From IMG/VR virus record IMGVR_UViG_3300049489_000585, positions 1-54,913 of that record: DNA of 54,913 bases. One strand, written 5' to 3'. The notes below the pieces were generated by a model. It saw only the letters and a program-made list of their open reading frames with translations. It was not told the origin of the DNA and searched no databases. The stretch is from a virus. Below are positions 14,731 to 24,346 of the stretch, in pieces; the first letter of the stretch is position 1, and each line of letters opens with the position of its first letter. The position numbers were made by a program, and so were the translations under genes.

Positions 14731-14837
14731 CCACCGACCCCGCCGAAGTCAAGCCCGCCCGCATTGGCCTGGTGCTCGTGCTGCTGCCGCTTGCGGTCGT
14801 TGCGATCGTGGCCCTCATTGCGCGGTGGCTGGCATGA
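14727..14837 (+). CDS. Small membrane peptide (36 aa)
   Basis: ATGA overlap with the previous stop; one hydrophobic helix (IGLVLVLLPLAVVAIVALIA). Function unknown. Confidence 0.5.
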   Translation: MTTDPAEVKPARIGLVLVLLPLAVVAIVALIARWLA

Positions 14838-14838
14838 C

Positions 14839-15042
14839 ATGGATTCCTCGGAACAGCACCGCCACCGAACTGAGGTCCGACAGGTCCTCGCCTGGCGCGT
14901 CGAGCGCGGCCTCGACTGGGTCAAGGAGTGGCTCGCGGGCGTCCCCAAGTACCGCGGCCAGGCCGCAGCGGATCGACTGCGCAACGATGCGCGAGAGCAG
15001 TGGCAACGTGGAAACCGTGGGGCTCGCGATGACTGGCGCTGA
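14839..15042 (+). CDS. Conserved small phage protein
   Basis: A 67-residue protein starting MDSSEQHRHRTEVRQ with VKEWLAGVPKYRGQAAADRL, a recurrent phage early-gene type found beside RusA. It overlaps the start of rusA. Function unknown. Confidence 0.66.
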   Translation: MDSSEQHRHRTEVRQVLAWRVERGLDWVKEWLAGVPKYRGQAAADRLRNDAREQWQRGNRGARDDWR

Positions 15043-15484
15043 GGTTGTGCTCACGCTGCCCTACCCGGTGAGCGCGAACCGCTACTGGAACGCGATCACG
15101 ATCCCGGGCCGCACGATGATGGCGCCGAGCAAGGATGCCAAGGCCTACCGCAAGGAGGTCGCGCGCATCGCCAACGCCAGCGGCATCGCCAGTCCGTTCC
15201 CGTGGCGCGTGGCCGTCGAGCTCGACCTCTACCCGCACCGGCCCCAGGACTGGGCCAGGCGCACTCGCCTTGACCCGATCGGCTGGGACGACGACGTCAG
15301 GTGCATCGACCTGGGCAACGCCGAGAAGGTGCTCAGCGACGCGCTGCAGGGCATCGTGTTCGAGGACGACCGCTGGATCTGGGACCTGCACAAGCGCCGG
15401 AAGGAACCCGACGGCGAGGGCAGGGTCGTATTGCGTATTCGTCCACTGCCGCGCGTCGCACCGCAGCTGGCGCTGATCTCGTGA
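15029..15484 (+). CDS. rusA: RusA-family Holliday junction resolvase
   Basis: A 151-residue protein: [14 protein letters not shown] near the start, then [13 protein letters not shown] and [13 protein letters not shown], which carry the acidic metal-binding residues of RusA. It cuts four-way DNA junctions made during phage recombination or replication and closes the rightward early block. Confidence 0.87.
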   Translation: MTGAEVVLTLPYPVSANRYWNAITIPGRTMMAPSKDAKAYRKEVARIANASGIASPFPWRVAVELDLYPHRPQDWARRTRLDPIGWDDDVRCIDLGNAEKVLSDALQGIVFEDDRWIWDLHKRRKEPDGEGRVVLRIRPLPRVAPQLALIS

Positions 15485-15536
15485 AAACGGGGTCAGTCAG
15501 CGCCCCATCACTGCTGACGCAACGAAAGGCAACACC

Positions 15537-16007
15537 ATGAACCGCAAACACTCAGGCTTCACGCTCATCGAGTTGATGATCGTCGTGGCCATCATCGGCA
15601 TTCTGGCCGCGGTCGCACTGCCGGCCTACAAGGACTACACCATCAAGGCGAAGATGTCCGAGGTGATCCTGGGCGCCAGCCAGTGCAGAACCACGATCTC
15701 CGAGACCTACCAGACGGCCCCAGAGGGCACGGCTATCGCTGCTGACGGGTGGGGATGCGGGGAGGGGGTGGCCAACGCCACCAAGTACGTCGCATTGGTC
15801 GCCACCGACCCGAACGGCGAGATCACGGTCACCGCGCAGAACATCGACGCGGACGTGAACGGCAAGGCGATCACGCTGACCCCGCAGGACAAGGACAACA
15901 ACCCGCTGACGACAGCGGCCATCCCTTCCCAGGTGTACCAGTTCAAGTGCAAGTCGGCTGCTTCGAACGGCGTGCCGCTCAAGTACCTGCCGGGGTCGTG
16001 CAAGTGA
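15537..16007 (+). CDS. pilA: Type IV major pilin-like prepilin
   Basis: A 156-residue protein with a classic class III signal: short basic leader MNRKHSG, cleavage before [13 protein letters not shown], Glu at position +5 and a long hydrophobic helix up to LPAYKDYT. Two cysteines near the end (FKCK and GSCK) suit the pilin D-loop disulfide; two more are at SQCR and GCGEG. AAGG precedes the ATG. It lies between RusA and the terminase block, apart from any pilus operon. A pilin in a phage genome is unusual and could alter the host's receptor pili; that role is inferred. Confidence 0.9.
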   Translation: MNRKHSGFTLIELMIVVAIIGILAAVALPAYKDYTIKAKMSEVILGASQCRTTISETYQTAPEGTAIAADGWGCGEGVANATKYVALVATDPNGEITVTAQNIDADVNGKAITLTPQDKDNNPLTTAAIPSQVYQFKCKSAASNGVPLKYLPGSCK

Positions 16008-16153
16008 ACACCAAGACGGAGGTGGCCGCGGCGACGGAGACCCCGAGGCAGCGGCTCTGGAGACGCGCGGAGACGATCTGCTGCGCGCTGGTGGCGGCAT
16101 TGGTGGCGACGCTGACGGTGCTGGGGGCCCTCGACCCCATGCTCCGCCCATGA
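16004..16153 (+). CDS. Small membrane protein after the pilin
   Basis: A 49-residue GTG-started frame overlapping the pilin stop (GTGA). It has a basic stretch (RQRLWRRAE) then one hydrophobic helix ([19 protein letters not shown]). It may act with the pilin or be an unrelated small phage protein. Confidence 0.5.
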   Translation: MNTKTEVAAATETPRQRLWRRAETICCALVAALVATLTVLGALDPMLRP

Positions 16154-16174
16154 ACCGCAAGGAATGACCCTCCA

Positions 16175-16354
16175 GTGACAGCCCGCCAGCGCCTCATCCC
16201 CTGCAGCGTCGTCGGTGGTCGCAGCCCGAAGACCGGCCGCCGCGTTGGATCGCGCCATCGGTGGAGCGGGGAGGGCGGTCGCAAGGGGTGGGGGATCGGT
16301 CAATGCCTGTTCTGCTTCTCCACCATCGACCAGGTGCGAAAGGCTGGCCCGTGA
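16175..16354 (+). CDS. Small cysteine-containing protein
   Basis: A 59-residue GTG-started frame with CSVVGGRSPKTGRR and GIGQCLFCFSTIDQV, a CxxC-like element. TGATG overlap with the next gene supports it. Function unknown. Confidence 0.5.
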   Translation: MTARQRLIPCSVVGGRSPKTGRRVGSRHRWSGEGGRKGWGIGQCLFCFSTIDQVRKAGP

Positions 16355-16761
16355 TGCCCAACCCACCGCCAGAGTCCACCGACAAGGTCACCAGGATGCA
16401 GGTGGCCATCGCGGAGCTGACATCGGTGCTGACCTTCGCCGAAGCCCTGGAGATCGTGCGCCGCTGGGGCAATCGCCGCTTCCGAGTGCCGATGAAGGTC
16501 GGCGTCGAGGACCCGCTGGCCCTGACCCTGGGCCTGGAGTGCGCGCAGCGGCTGGTGACTGCTTACGGCGGCCAGGTGCTCGAGCTGCCGGTCGAGAAAC
16601 ACGCCCTGCGCCAAATGCGAAACGAGGCAATCTGGCGGGCCTGCGTCGTCAACGGCAGGTCACCGGCTGAGGTGGCGCTTGAGTTCGGGCTGACGCGGCA
16701 GAGCGTGGCCTGGCTGATTGAGCGGATGCGGGCAAGGCGACAGGAGGCGGCGACATGTTGA
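16354..16761 (+). CDS. Mor-like transcription activator
   Basis: A 135-residue protein with AEALEIVRRWGNRRFRVP, then GLECAQRLVTAYGGQ and a C-terminal HTH (SPAEVALEFGLTRQSVAWLIERM). The pattern matches Mor/Mga-type activators of Mu-like phages. Placed directly before the terminase genes, it is a good candidate for the late-gene activator. Confidence 0.72.
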   Translation: MPNPPPESTDKVTRMQVAIAELTSVLTFAEALEIVRRWGNRRFRVPMKVGVEDPLALTLGLECAQRLVTAYGGQVLELPVEKHALRQMRNEAIWRACVVNGRSPAEVALEFGLTRQSVAWLIERMRARRQEAATC

Positions 16762-16810
16762 GCCTCGCGCACCGAATCAGGAACGCATCAGAGGTGGGAA
16801 GAACCGCGCC

Positions 16811-17251
16811 ATGAGGACAAACCGCACCAGCCCGGCAAAGGCGCGGCGGCTTGAGCTGCAGGCCCAGGCGCTCGAGCTGCGCCGTGCTGGCAACGGCTAC
16901 GAGGACATCGCGGAGAAACTGGGCATCGGCAAGTCGTCGGCGCACCGGATGGTCGAAGCCGCGATGGCTGGCGCCAGGGCGCAGATCGAGGCATCGGTCG
17001 ACGAGCTGCGCGCCGATGAACTCTCGCGCCTGGACGGCATGCTGGCCAAGCTGTGGCCGAAGGTGACCGACGACCCGGACGTGGCGGTGATCGACCGCAT
17101 CATCAAGATCGGCGAGCGCCGCGCCAAGCTGCTGGGACTGGATGCCCCCGTGCGCACATCGATCCAGGGCGGCGGCGACGATGCGCCACCGATCTCGACG
17201 GTGACAGAGACCAAGGTCACGTTCTACATGCCGGACAACGGCCGTGGCTGA
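16811..17251 (+). CDS. Terminase small subunit-like protein
   Basis: A 146-residue protein: an N-terminal HTH (ALELRRAGNGYEDIAEKLGIGKSSAHRMV), a helical oligomerisation middle (RADELSRLDGMLAKLWPKV), and DRIIKIGERRAKLLGLDAP. This is the usual form of DNA-recognising small terminases. It overlaps the large subunit gene by 8 bp. Confidence 0.8.
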   Translation: MRTNRTSPAKARRLELQAQALELRRAGNGYEDIAEKLGIGKSSAHRMVEAAMAGARAQIEASVDELRADELSRLDGMLAKLWPKVTDDPDVAVIDRIIKIGERRAKLLGLDAPVRTSIQGGGDDAPPISTVTETKVTFYMPDNGRG

Positions 17252-18734
17252 GACCCTGGCCATTCGCCCCCAGGCTGGCCCGCAGGAGCAGTTCCTCTCG
17301 TCGCCTGCCGACATCGTGATCTACGGCGGCGCGGCTGGCGGCGGCAAGTCGTGGGGCCTGCTGATGGAGCCGCTGCGCCACGTCACCACGAACCACCAGT
17401 TCGCGGCCGTCTTCTTCCGCCGCAACACCACACAGATCCGCAACCCGGGCGGCCTGTGGGACGAGAGCCGGACGCTGTACCCGCTGCTTGGCGCCAGGCC
17501 GGCCAAGGCGGTGCTCGAGTGGCGCTGGCCCTTTGGCGGGCTGGTGAAGTTCGGCCACCTCGAACACGAAAGCACCGTGTACGACTGGCAGGGCGCGCAG
17601 ATCCCGCTGATCTGCTTCGACGAGTTGACGCACTTCTCGAAGGGGCAGTTCTTCTACATGCTCAGCCGCAACCGCAGCACGTGCGGCGTGCGGCCCTACA
17701 TCCGGGCCACGACCAACCCGGACGCCGATTCCTGGGTGCGCGAGTTCATCGCATGGTGGATCGACCAGGAGACAGGCCTCGCCATCCCGGAGCGGTCTGG
17801 CGTGATCCGGTGGTTCCTGCGGTTGAATGACGCAATCATCTGGGCCGACTCGCTCGATGAGTTGGTCACGCGCTACGGGCGCGCGGACCTGCCGCATGAC
17901 CACGAGGACCAGCCGCGACCGAAGTCGGTGACCTTCATCACCGCGAAGCTGTCGGACAACAAAATCCTGTTGGCCAAGGACCCGGGCTACAAGGCAAACC
18001 TGGAGGCACAGAACGCCGTCGAACGCGCTCGGCTGCTGGGCGGCAACTGGAAGATCCGGCCAGCCGCCGGGCTGTACTTCCGCCGCGAGTGGTGCAAGGT
18101 CGTCGACGCAGCACCGGCCGACATTGAGGTGGTGCGCTACTGGGACCTGGCGGCCACCGAAAAGACCGAGAGCAACGATCCCGACTGGACCGTGGGCATC
18201 AAGCTCGGCCGGTCGCGGTCGACGCGCCGGTTCATCGTGCTGGACGCGCGCCGGATGCGGGCGGGGCCGCACAAGGTGCGCGAGGCCATCCTGAACACGG
18301 CCGAGGCCGACGGCCGGCGCGTGAAGATCCGGCTGCCGCAGGACCCTGGCCAGGCCGGCAAGGACCAGGCGCAGGAGTACGTGGCCGCGCTGTCGATGTT
18401 CGAGGCGAGGGCCCGCCGCGAGACGGGCGACAAGGTCACGCGCTTTGGGCCCTTCAGCGCGCAGTGCGAGGCCGGCAACGTCGACTTCCTGCGCGGGGGC
18501 TGGAACAGCGTCGTGTGGGACGCCCTGGAGGCCTTCCCGGAGGCGACGCACGACGACGATGCAGACGCCTGCAGCGGCGCCTACGCATCGCTGATCGGCA
18601 CGGCCGGTGACATCGATTCCGCCGGCTCAGGCGTCGCGCGCGTCAGCGCCGGCAACCAGGCCCCGCTGACCGAGAGCCACGACGGCTACGGCAGCCTGCG
18701 GCGCGAAGAGGAATCGACGGAAGGCTTCGCGTGA
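17244..18734 (+). CDS. terL: Terminase large subunit
   Basis: A 496-residue packaging motor. Walker A is GGAAGGGKSW (residues ~28-37), Walker B is PLICFDEL, and the C-terminal nuclease half starts at VVRYWDLAATEK (first acidic residue) and ends with HDDDADACSGA. The protein cuts concatemers and pumps DNA into proheads. GTG start at 17244. Confidence 0.93.
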   Translation: MAETLAIRPQAGPQEQFLSSPADIVIYGGAAGGGKSWGLLMEPLRHVTTNHQFAAVFFRRNTTQIRNPGGLWDESRTLYPLLGARPAKAVLEWRWPFGGLVKFGHLEHESTVYDWQGAQIPLICFDELTHFSKGQFFYMLSRNRSTCGVRPYIRATTNPDADSWVREFIAWWIDQETGLAIPERSGVIRWFLRLNDAIIWADSLDELVTRYGRADLPHDHEDQPRPKSVTFITAKLSDNKILLAKDPGYKANLEAQNAVERARLLGGNWKIRPAAGLYFRREWCKVVDAAPADIEVVRYWDLAATEKTESNDPDWTVGIKLGRSRSTRRFIVLDARRMRAGPHKVREAILNTAEADGRRVKIRLPQDPGQAGKDQAQEYVAALSMFEARARRETGDKVTRFGPFSAQCEAGNVDFLRGGWNSVVWDALEAFPEATHDDDADACSGAYASLIGTAGDIDSAGSGVARVSAGNQAPLTESHDGYGSLRREEESTEGFA

Positions 18735-18809
18735 GCACCGTTCGTGCAACTGCTGGCGGACAATTCGCGCATCGCAGCGACAACCAACCCACGGAAAGGC
18801 GGGACTGAC

Positions 18810-20375
18810 ATGGCAACCGAACAGGACACCACCCCGCCGGCGCCGCCGCTGGGCGAGATCGCGCCGATCGACGACGGCCTGTCGCCGCTGCGGCTGGACT
18901 CGCTGAAGGCCAGCGACCCGTTCATCGCGCTTCTGGAACCCACCGACTCGGTGCTGCAGAGCAAGGGCGGCATCGCGAACTTGAAGATCTACACCGAGCT
19001 GCTGCGCGACGACCAGGTGGCGTCGACCTGGGCACAGCGCCGGCTTGCGCTCACGAGCTGCGAGACCGTGGTCGAGGCCGGAGCCAAGGACGCGGCGTCA
19101 AAGCAGGCCGCGGTCGAGCTGCAGGCCGAGCTCGACGCCATCAACTGGGACGACATCACCGACAAGGCGCTGTACGCCGCCTTCTTCGGCTGGGGAGTGG
19201 CCGAAGTGATGTGGCGCCCCGAAGGCGATCGGGTGCGGTTCGATCGCATCCTGGTGCGCGACCGGGCCCGCTTCCGGTTCGACCGCGAGCGCGCGCTGCA
19301 CCTGTGGACCACCGGCAGCAGCTGGCGCCAGATGCCCGAGCGCAAGTTCTGGCCCGTGGTGTCCGGCGGCGACAACCACGACCAGCTCTACGGCCTGGGC
19401 ATCGCCAATGCGCTGTTCTGGCCGGTGTTCTTCAAGCGCAACGACATCAAGTTCTGGCTGATCTTCCTCGAGAAGTTCGGCATGCCCACGGCCATCGGCA
19501 AGATGACCGCCGGCCAGCTCGACGACCCCGAGCAGCGCAAGAAGGGCCTGGCCATGCTGCGCCAGATCGCCACCGACGCCGGCGTGCTGGTGCCGGTCAA
19601 CGACAAGGGCGAGGCCATCGTCGAGCTGCTGGAGGCCGCGCGCAGCGGCGCCGCCGACTATGAGTCGCTGCAGCGCGTGATGAACGAGGCGATCTCCAAG
19701 GTGGTCATGGGCCAGACCATGACGACCGACAACGGCGCCAGCCTGTCGCAGGCCAAGGTGCACGCAGGCGTGGCGCAGAAGATCGTGTCGGCGGACGCTG
19801 ACCTGCTGTGCGGCAGCTTCAACCAGGGCCCCGTGAAGTGGTGGACGGAGTGGAACTTCCCCGGCGCGATGCCGCCGCGGGTCTACCGCCACACCGATCC
19901 GCAGGAAGACCTGAACGCGCGGGCCGAGCGGGACGGGAAGATCAAGGCGCTGGGGTACGAGCCGACCGAGGAGTACGTGCGCGAGACCTACGGCGACGGC
20001 TGGGTCAAGTCGAAGGCGCCGGTCCAGGCGCCCGGCATGCCACCGATGGGCGCGCCAGGCGGCGATCCGAATGCCCAGTTCGCCGAGGGCGAGGTCGCAG
20101 CGCTGCAGGCCATGCGAGCGGCCAGGCGCGGCGACCAGAAGGCTCTGGCCGATGCTGCGGTGATGTTCGCCGAGCAGTACCAGACGATCATGGGCCGCCA
20201 GGTGGGGGCCATTCTTCAGGCGGCCGAGGACAGCGGCGACCCGGAGGTGTTTCGCCGCCGGCTCGACGAGCTGCTCGAGCAGCAGCCGGCGCCCGAGCTG
20301 ATCGACAAGGTCAACAGGGCCGGCATCTTCGCCCGCATGCTCGGCGCACTGCGGCAGCAGCGCCGCGCGGCCTGA
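18810..20375 (+). CDS. Mu gp29-like portal protein (DUF935)
   Basis: A 521-residue portal of the DUF935 type: ALYAAFFGWGVAEVMWRPEG, VRDRARFRFDRE, FKRNDIKFWLIFLEKFGMP and GQTMTTDNGASLSQAKVH. It forms the DNA entry ring. The start at 18810 follows GGAAAGGCGGG. It is followed by the gp30-like morphogenesis gene, as in Mu. Confidence 0.92.
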   Translation: MATEQDTTPPAPPLGEIAPIDDGLSPLRLDSLKASDPFIALLEPTDSVLQSKGGIANLKIYTELLRDDQVASTWAQRRLALTSCETVVEAGAKDAASKQAAVELQAELDAINWDDITDKALYAAFFGWGVAEVMWRPEGDRVRFDRILVRDRARFRFDRERALHLWTTGSSWRQMPERKFWPVVSGGDNHDQLYGLGIANALFWPVFFKRNDIKFWLIFLEKFGMPTAIGKMTAGQLDDPEQRKKGLAMLRQIATDAGVLVPVNDKGEAIVELLEAARSGAADYESLQRVMNEAISKVVMGQTMTTDNGASLSQAKVHAGVAQKIVSADADLLCGSFNQGPVKWWTEWNFPGAMPPRVYRHTDPQEDLNARAERDGKIKALGYEPTEEYVRETYGDGWVKSKAPVQAPGMPPMGAPGGDPNAQFAEGEVAALQAMRAARRGDQKALADAAVMFAEQYQTIMGRQVGAILQAAEDSGDPEVFRRRLDELLEQQPAPELIDKVNRAGIFARMLGALRQQRRAA

Positions 20376-20392
20376 GCGAGCCGGGGCCCGAC

Positions 20393-23300
20393 ATGGGAGC
20401 CCGGCACGAGCGCGTCGACTTCGTGCGCCTGGTGGAGCAGGCGCAGGACATGGCCGAGCTCGAGCAGGCGCTGGCCGAGGCGGTTCAGGCCGTGGCCACG
20501 CCGGCCGACGTGGCATCGATCCTCGACTTCCTCGAGATCCCGGCCAGCGGCGCCTTCGACGTGCCGCCCGAGCAGGCCATCGGCTACTTCAAGGCCAAGG
20601 GGCTGAAGGCCACCTTCTCCTATGCCGACATGCTGGACTACCAGCACGACCAGGCCTTCACCGTCGCCAAGATGATGGACATCGACATGCTGGGGCAGGT
20701 GCGCGCCAGCCTCGACGCGGCGATGGCCAACGGGACGGCGTTCAAGGAGTGGACCAAGGAGATCACGCCGGTGCTGCAGTCCGGCGGCTGGTGGGGCAGC
20801 AAGCAGGTGATCGACCCGCTCACGGGGCAGGAGATCGTCGCCCAGCTCGGCAGCCCGTGGCGCCTGGAGACCATCTTCCGCACCAACATGCAGACCGCCT
20901 ACGCGGCCGGCGCCTGGCAGGAGATCGTCGACCAGAAGGACCTGGCGCCACTGCTGATGTACGACGCCGTCGACGACTTCCGCACGCGGCCGCTGCACGC
21001 CTCCTGGGACCGCAAGGTGGTCGCAGTCGACTCTGTCTGGTGGCAGACCCACTACCCGCCGAACGGATACAACTGCCGCTGCGGGGTGATCCAGCTGTCG
21101 CACGACGAGGCCCGGGCCATGGGCCTGAAGGAGTCGGTGGACCCGCCGGAGGACGGCACCTACACCTGGAACAACCCGCGCACCGGCGAGAAGATGGAGA
21201 TCCCGCGCGGCCTAGACCCGGGCTTCGCGCACAACAGCGGCAAGCTGCTGCAGATGAAGAGCCAGCTGGCCAAGCTGGCGCAAGAGAAGGCGCAGGCCCT
21301 GGCCCCGGACATGGCGGCCGCGGCGAAGAAGGCGCTGGCCGATGCCGAGACGAAGAAGGTCCTTGATGGCCTGACATCCGACGCGGCCCGGGCGCAGCAG
21401 AAGGCCGCGGCCGCCGCCGGCAAGGCAGCCCTCGAGCGCGCAAAGGCACTGGCCGAAGAGAAGGCCGCGCAGTGGGCGGCCCAGCAACAGATCGACGCGA
21501 TCGCCAAGGGCAAGGAGACCGCCGGCGCTGGCGCGGCCTACAAGGTCAAGGCCCTGGCCGAGGCGAAGAAGATCACGGGCTGGGACGACCTGAAGCCGAC
21601 CGAGCAACTGAACCAGGTGCTCGACACCGCGGCCGGGTTGAAGGTCAAGGCGGACCTGTCGAAGGGCCTGTCGGCCTACAAGAACGCCATCCTGAAGGGC
21701 AAGAACCCGCCGCCGTCCGCGGTGAAGGCCTTCAAGTCGCTGGAGCCGGCCGAGGCCGATGCGTTCATCTCCAAGGTCGACGCCGAGAAGGCCGCGATCG
21801 AGAATGCCGCAGCCGACGCCGCGGCCAAGGCAGCGGCCGAAGCCGCAGCGCAGGCCCAGGCGGCAGCGCCGGTCAAGCCGGCATTCGTCGACACGCCGGA
21901 GCCGGACCCGGACACCATGGTCGTCATCGGCCGCAAGCCCAAGGGTGGCACGCCCGGCGCGCTGTACCAGGACACCGCCACCGGGCAGAAGTGGCTGGTC
22001 AAGTTCAACGGCAGCGTCGACGCGGTGAACAACGAGGTGCTGTCCTCGAAGCTGTACAACCTGGCCGGCGTCGAGGCGCCTGACCTGCACGCGATCACGA
22101 TCGACGGCAAGCCGGCCCTGGCCTCGCGCATCGTCGACGGCATCACCGAGGTGCCGGCGAAGGTGCTGGCGTCCACCCAGAGCGTCACCGAGGGCTTCGC
22201 AGTCGACGCCTGGATGGCGAACTGGGACGTCGCCGGCCTGAACTTCGACAACGTGGTGCTGGTGCAGGGCAGGGCGCTGCGCATCGACGTCGGCGGCAGC
22301 CTGCGGTATCGCGCCGTCGGCGGCCTGAAGGGGCAGGCCTTCGGCTCCAAGGTCAACGAGATCGAGAGCCTGCGCGACGGCACCAATGCCCAGGCGCGCC
22401 AGGTGTTCGGCGGCATGTCAGCGGCCGACGTCGAGCGCAGCGTCGAGAAGGTGCTGGCGGTGGCCGACGAGGACATCCGGGCCGTGGTGCTGCGCTACGG
22501 GCCGCCGGACGCTGCCGACCGTGAGGCGCTGGCCGACCTGATGATCGCCCGCAAGCGCGACCTCGAGCTGCGATTCCCGGCGGCCGCCGAGCGGGTGCGC
22601 GTGCGCCTGGGCACGGCCGAGCAGGCGCCCAGCCAGGCGGCCAAGCGGGTGACGGCTGCCGAGCAGGAGGCGGTCGATGCCTCGCGGGTCAACGGCTATG
22701 GTTTCAGCACCGACAGCGATCAGGTCGAGGACCACCAGGTCATCGTGCACGCCTTCAAGCGCGCGAACGGCGACGACGCGACTCGGGGATTCTTCAAACT
22801 CCTGCCGGGCGCATCGAATGACCTGCAGCAGGCGATCGCAGCCACCTCGCAGGACACCGCGCCGAGCGTGAACGTGGCCACCGCGCGCGACGCTGTGCTG
22901 TCGGCGGTGAAGTCGATCAACTACCGCGCCGACAAGGGCCAGAAGTTCGACGAGACCTGCATCGCCAAGGTGAAGGCGGCCCTGACCCAGGTCGACAAGC
23001 TGCTGGCCGACGTGGGCAAGATGAAGACCGGCGCCATGAAGCCGGAGACCTTGGCGTTCGTCGAGGCCGAGTTCAAGGCCTGGCGCGAAGCGCTGGCCCA
23101 GTCGCTGCCGGAGATCCAGAAGCTGGGGCCGGCCAAGAAGGTGACGAAGCTGTTCCCGGCTGGCCAGCTGCCCGACCAGGTCGACTTCCACGCGTCGGCT
23201 CGCGCCGAGAAGGTCGCAGGCCCGGCCTGGCGCCGCGTGACCGGCGAATACGCCTTCACCACCTCGAAGTTCGAGCGCAGCTTCGCAACCGAGACCGGCG

Positions 23301-24346
23301 GCCGCGCGACGGTGGCCGGCACATCGGTGCGATACGAGACCACGCTGCCCGACGGCACCACGGTGACCTACTTCCCGCATGACAGCGGCGTGGCCTGGGC
23401 GATGCAGGGCGTGGTCAAGATCGACGTGCCCGGCCGCGGCGTGGACTCGACCACAAGGGTGTTCGGGGCGATGGACGAGATCGGCCTGAAGTCGGTGCGC
23501 GCCACCGAGGTCGACCGGCAGCACCTGTACCTGAACGCCTTCGCGCGCATCGCGCTGCTGCGCAAGGGGAGCGCGCTGAAGTCCTTCGAGGCGATCACCG
23601 ACCGCACCGAGGCAGGCGTGCAGGCGAAGCTGGGCATGCTGAAGGCGGCCACCGGCCTGGATGTCGATGCCACCGAGGGCTGGCGGCAGATCGACGGCGT
23701 GCGGCAGGCCTTCGGTCACGGGCGCTCGTACCAGCTGCGGCCGGACCTGGATGCCGCCGAGATGGCCCGGCTGGACACGACGCACGTGCTCTTTCACAAC
23801 CCGCAGGGCCTGGGCACGAATGCCGGCGCCGGCGTGTTCGAGCGGCTGAAGGTCGTGATCGACGGCGGCGGCGTGTTCGCCAGCCTGACCGACCGGGTGC
23901 GCCGTGGCGTGGCCCTCTCCGGCTCATCGGTGTCGTCGGACCTGGCCAGCGGCGGGGGCGACTATCACTTCACCCGGATCAGGTCGCGCGCGCACCAGGC
24001 CGGCAGCACGGGCGTCTACTGGAAGACCTCGACCCTGCGGCGGATGGACGCGATCACCTACGAAGGCGATATGTTCGGGCGCACCACCGGGGCCAGCGTC
24101 GAAACCTATCGCCGAGGCCAGGACGTGGACAGCTTCCGGACCGTGGCCGGCACTACGTCGAACGAGACCATCTTCAAGGGCGGCATGTCGATCTTCGACG
24201 AGCTCGACCGCATCGTCCTGTCCTCGAAGGCTGAGGTCGACGAGGCGATCAAATGGATGCAGGCCAAGGGCTACAAGGCCTGGCCGGATGGCCGCCCGCT
24301 GGCAGAAGTCATCATCACGAAGGACAAGCACCGTGCAAAGCCTTGA
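20393..24346 (+). CDS. Mu gp30-like head morphogenesis protein with kinase-like extension
   Basis: A 1317-residue protein, much longer than gp30 (about 420). Residues ~45-260 are the head-morphogenesis domain (IGYFKAKG, FRTNMQTAYAAGAWQE, HYPPNGYNCRCGV). Residues ~290-490 are an Ala/Lys-rich helical linker. Residues ~505-700 look like a HipA/PI3K-type kinase fold (WLVKFNG, DAWMANWDVAGLNFDN, RIDVGGSLRYR). The last ~350 residues are another domain, possibly ADP-ribosyltransferase-like (uncertain). This resembles phage polyvalent proteins that enter the host with the DNA. Confidence 0.8.
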   Translation: MGARHERVDFVRLVEQAQDMAELEQALAEAVQAVATPADVASILDFLEIPASGAFDVPPEQAIGYFKAKGLKATFSYADMLDYQHDQAFTVAKMMDIDMLGQVRASLDAAMANGTAFKEWTKEITPVLQSGGWWGSKQVIDPLTGQEIVAQLGSPWRLETIFRTNMQTAYAAGAWQEIVDQKDLAPLLMYDAVDDFRTRPLHASWDRKVVAVDSVWWQTHYPPNGYNCRCGVIQLSHDEARAMGLKESVDPPEDGTYTWNNPRTGEKMEIPRGLDPGFAHNSGKLLQMKSQLAKLAQEKAQALAPDMAAAAKKALADAETKKVLDGLTSDAARAQQKAAAAAGKAALERAKALAEEKAAQWAAQQQIDAIAKGKETAGAGAAYKVKALAEAKKITGWDDLKPTEQLNQVLDTAAGLKVKADLSKGLSAYKNAILKGKNPPPSAVKAFKSLEPAEADAFISKVDAEKAAIENAAADAAAKAAAEAAAQAQAAAPVKPAFVDTPEPDPDTMVVIGRKPKGGTPGALYQDTATGQKWLVKFNGSVDAVNNEVLSSKLYNLAGVEAPDLHAITIDGKPALASRIVDGITEVPAKVLASTQSVTEGFAVDAWMANWDVAGLNFDNVVLVQGRALRIDVGGSLRYRAVGGLKGQAFGSKVNEIESLRDGTNAQARQVFGGMSAADVERSVEKVLAVADEDIRAVVLRYGPPDAADREALADLMIARKRDLELRFPAAAERVRVRLGTAEQAPSQAAKRVTAAEQEAVDASRVNGYGFSTDSDQVEDHQVIVHAFKRANGDDATRGFFKLLPGASNDLQQAIAATSQDTAPSVNVATARDAVLSAVKSINYRADKGQKFDETCIAKVKAALTQVDKLLADVGKMKTGAMKPETLAFVEAEFKAWREALAQSLPEIQKLGPAKKVTKLFPAGQLPDQVDFHASARAEKVAGPAWRRVTGEYAFTTSKFERSFATETGGRATVAGTSVRYETTLPDGTTVTYFPHDSGVAWAMQGVVKIDVPGRGVDSTTRVFGAMDEIGLKSVRATEVDRQHLYLNAFARIALLRKGSALKSFEAITDRTEAGVQAKLGMLKAATGLDVDATEGWRQIDGVRQAFGHGRSYQLRPDLDAAEMARLDTTHVLFHNPQGLGTNAGAGVFERLKVVIDGGGVFASLTDRVRRGVALSGSSVSSDLASGGGDYHFTRIRSRAHQAGSTGVYWKTSTLRRMDAITYEGDMFGRTTGASVETYRRGQDVDSFRTVAGTTSNETIFKGGMSIFDELDRIVLSSKAEVDEAIKWMQAKGYKAWPDGRPLAEVIITKDKHRAKP

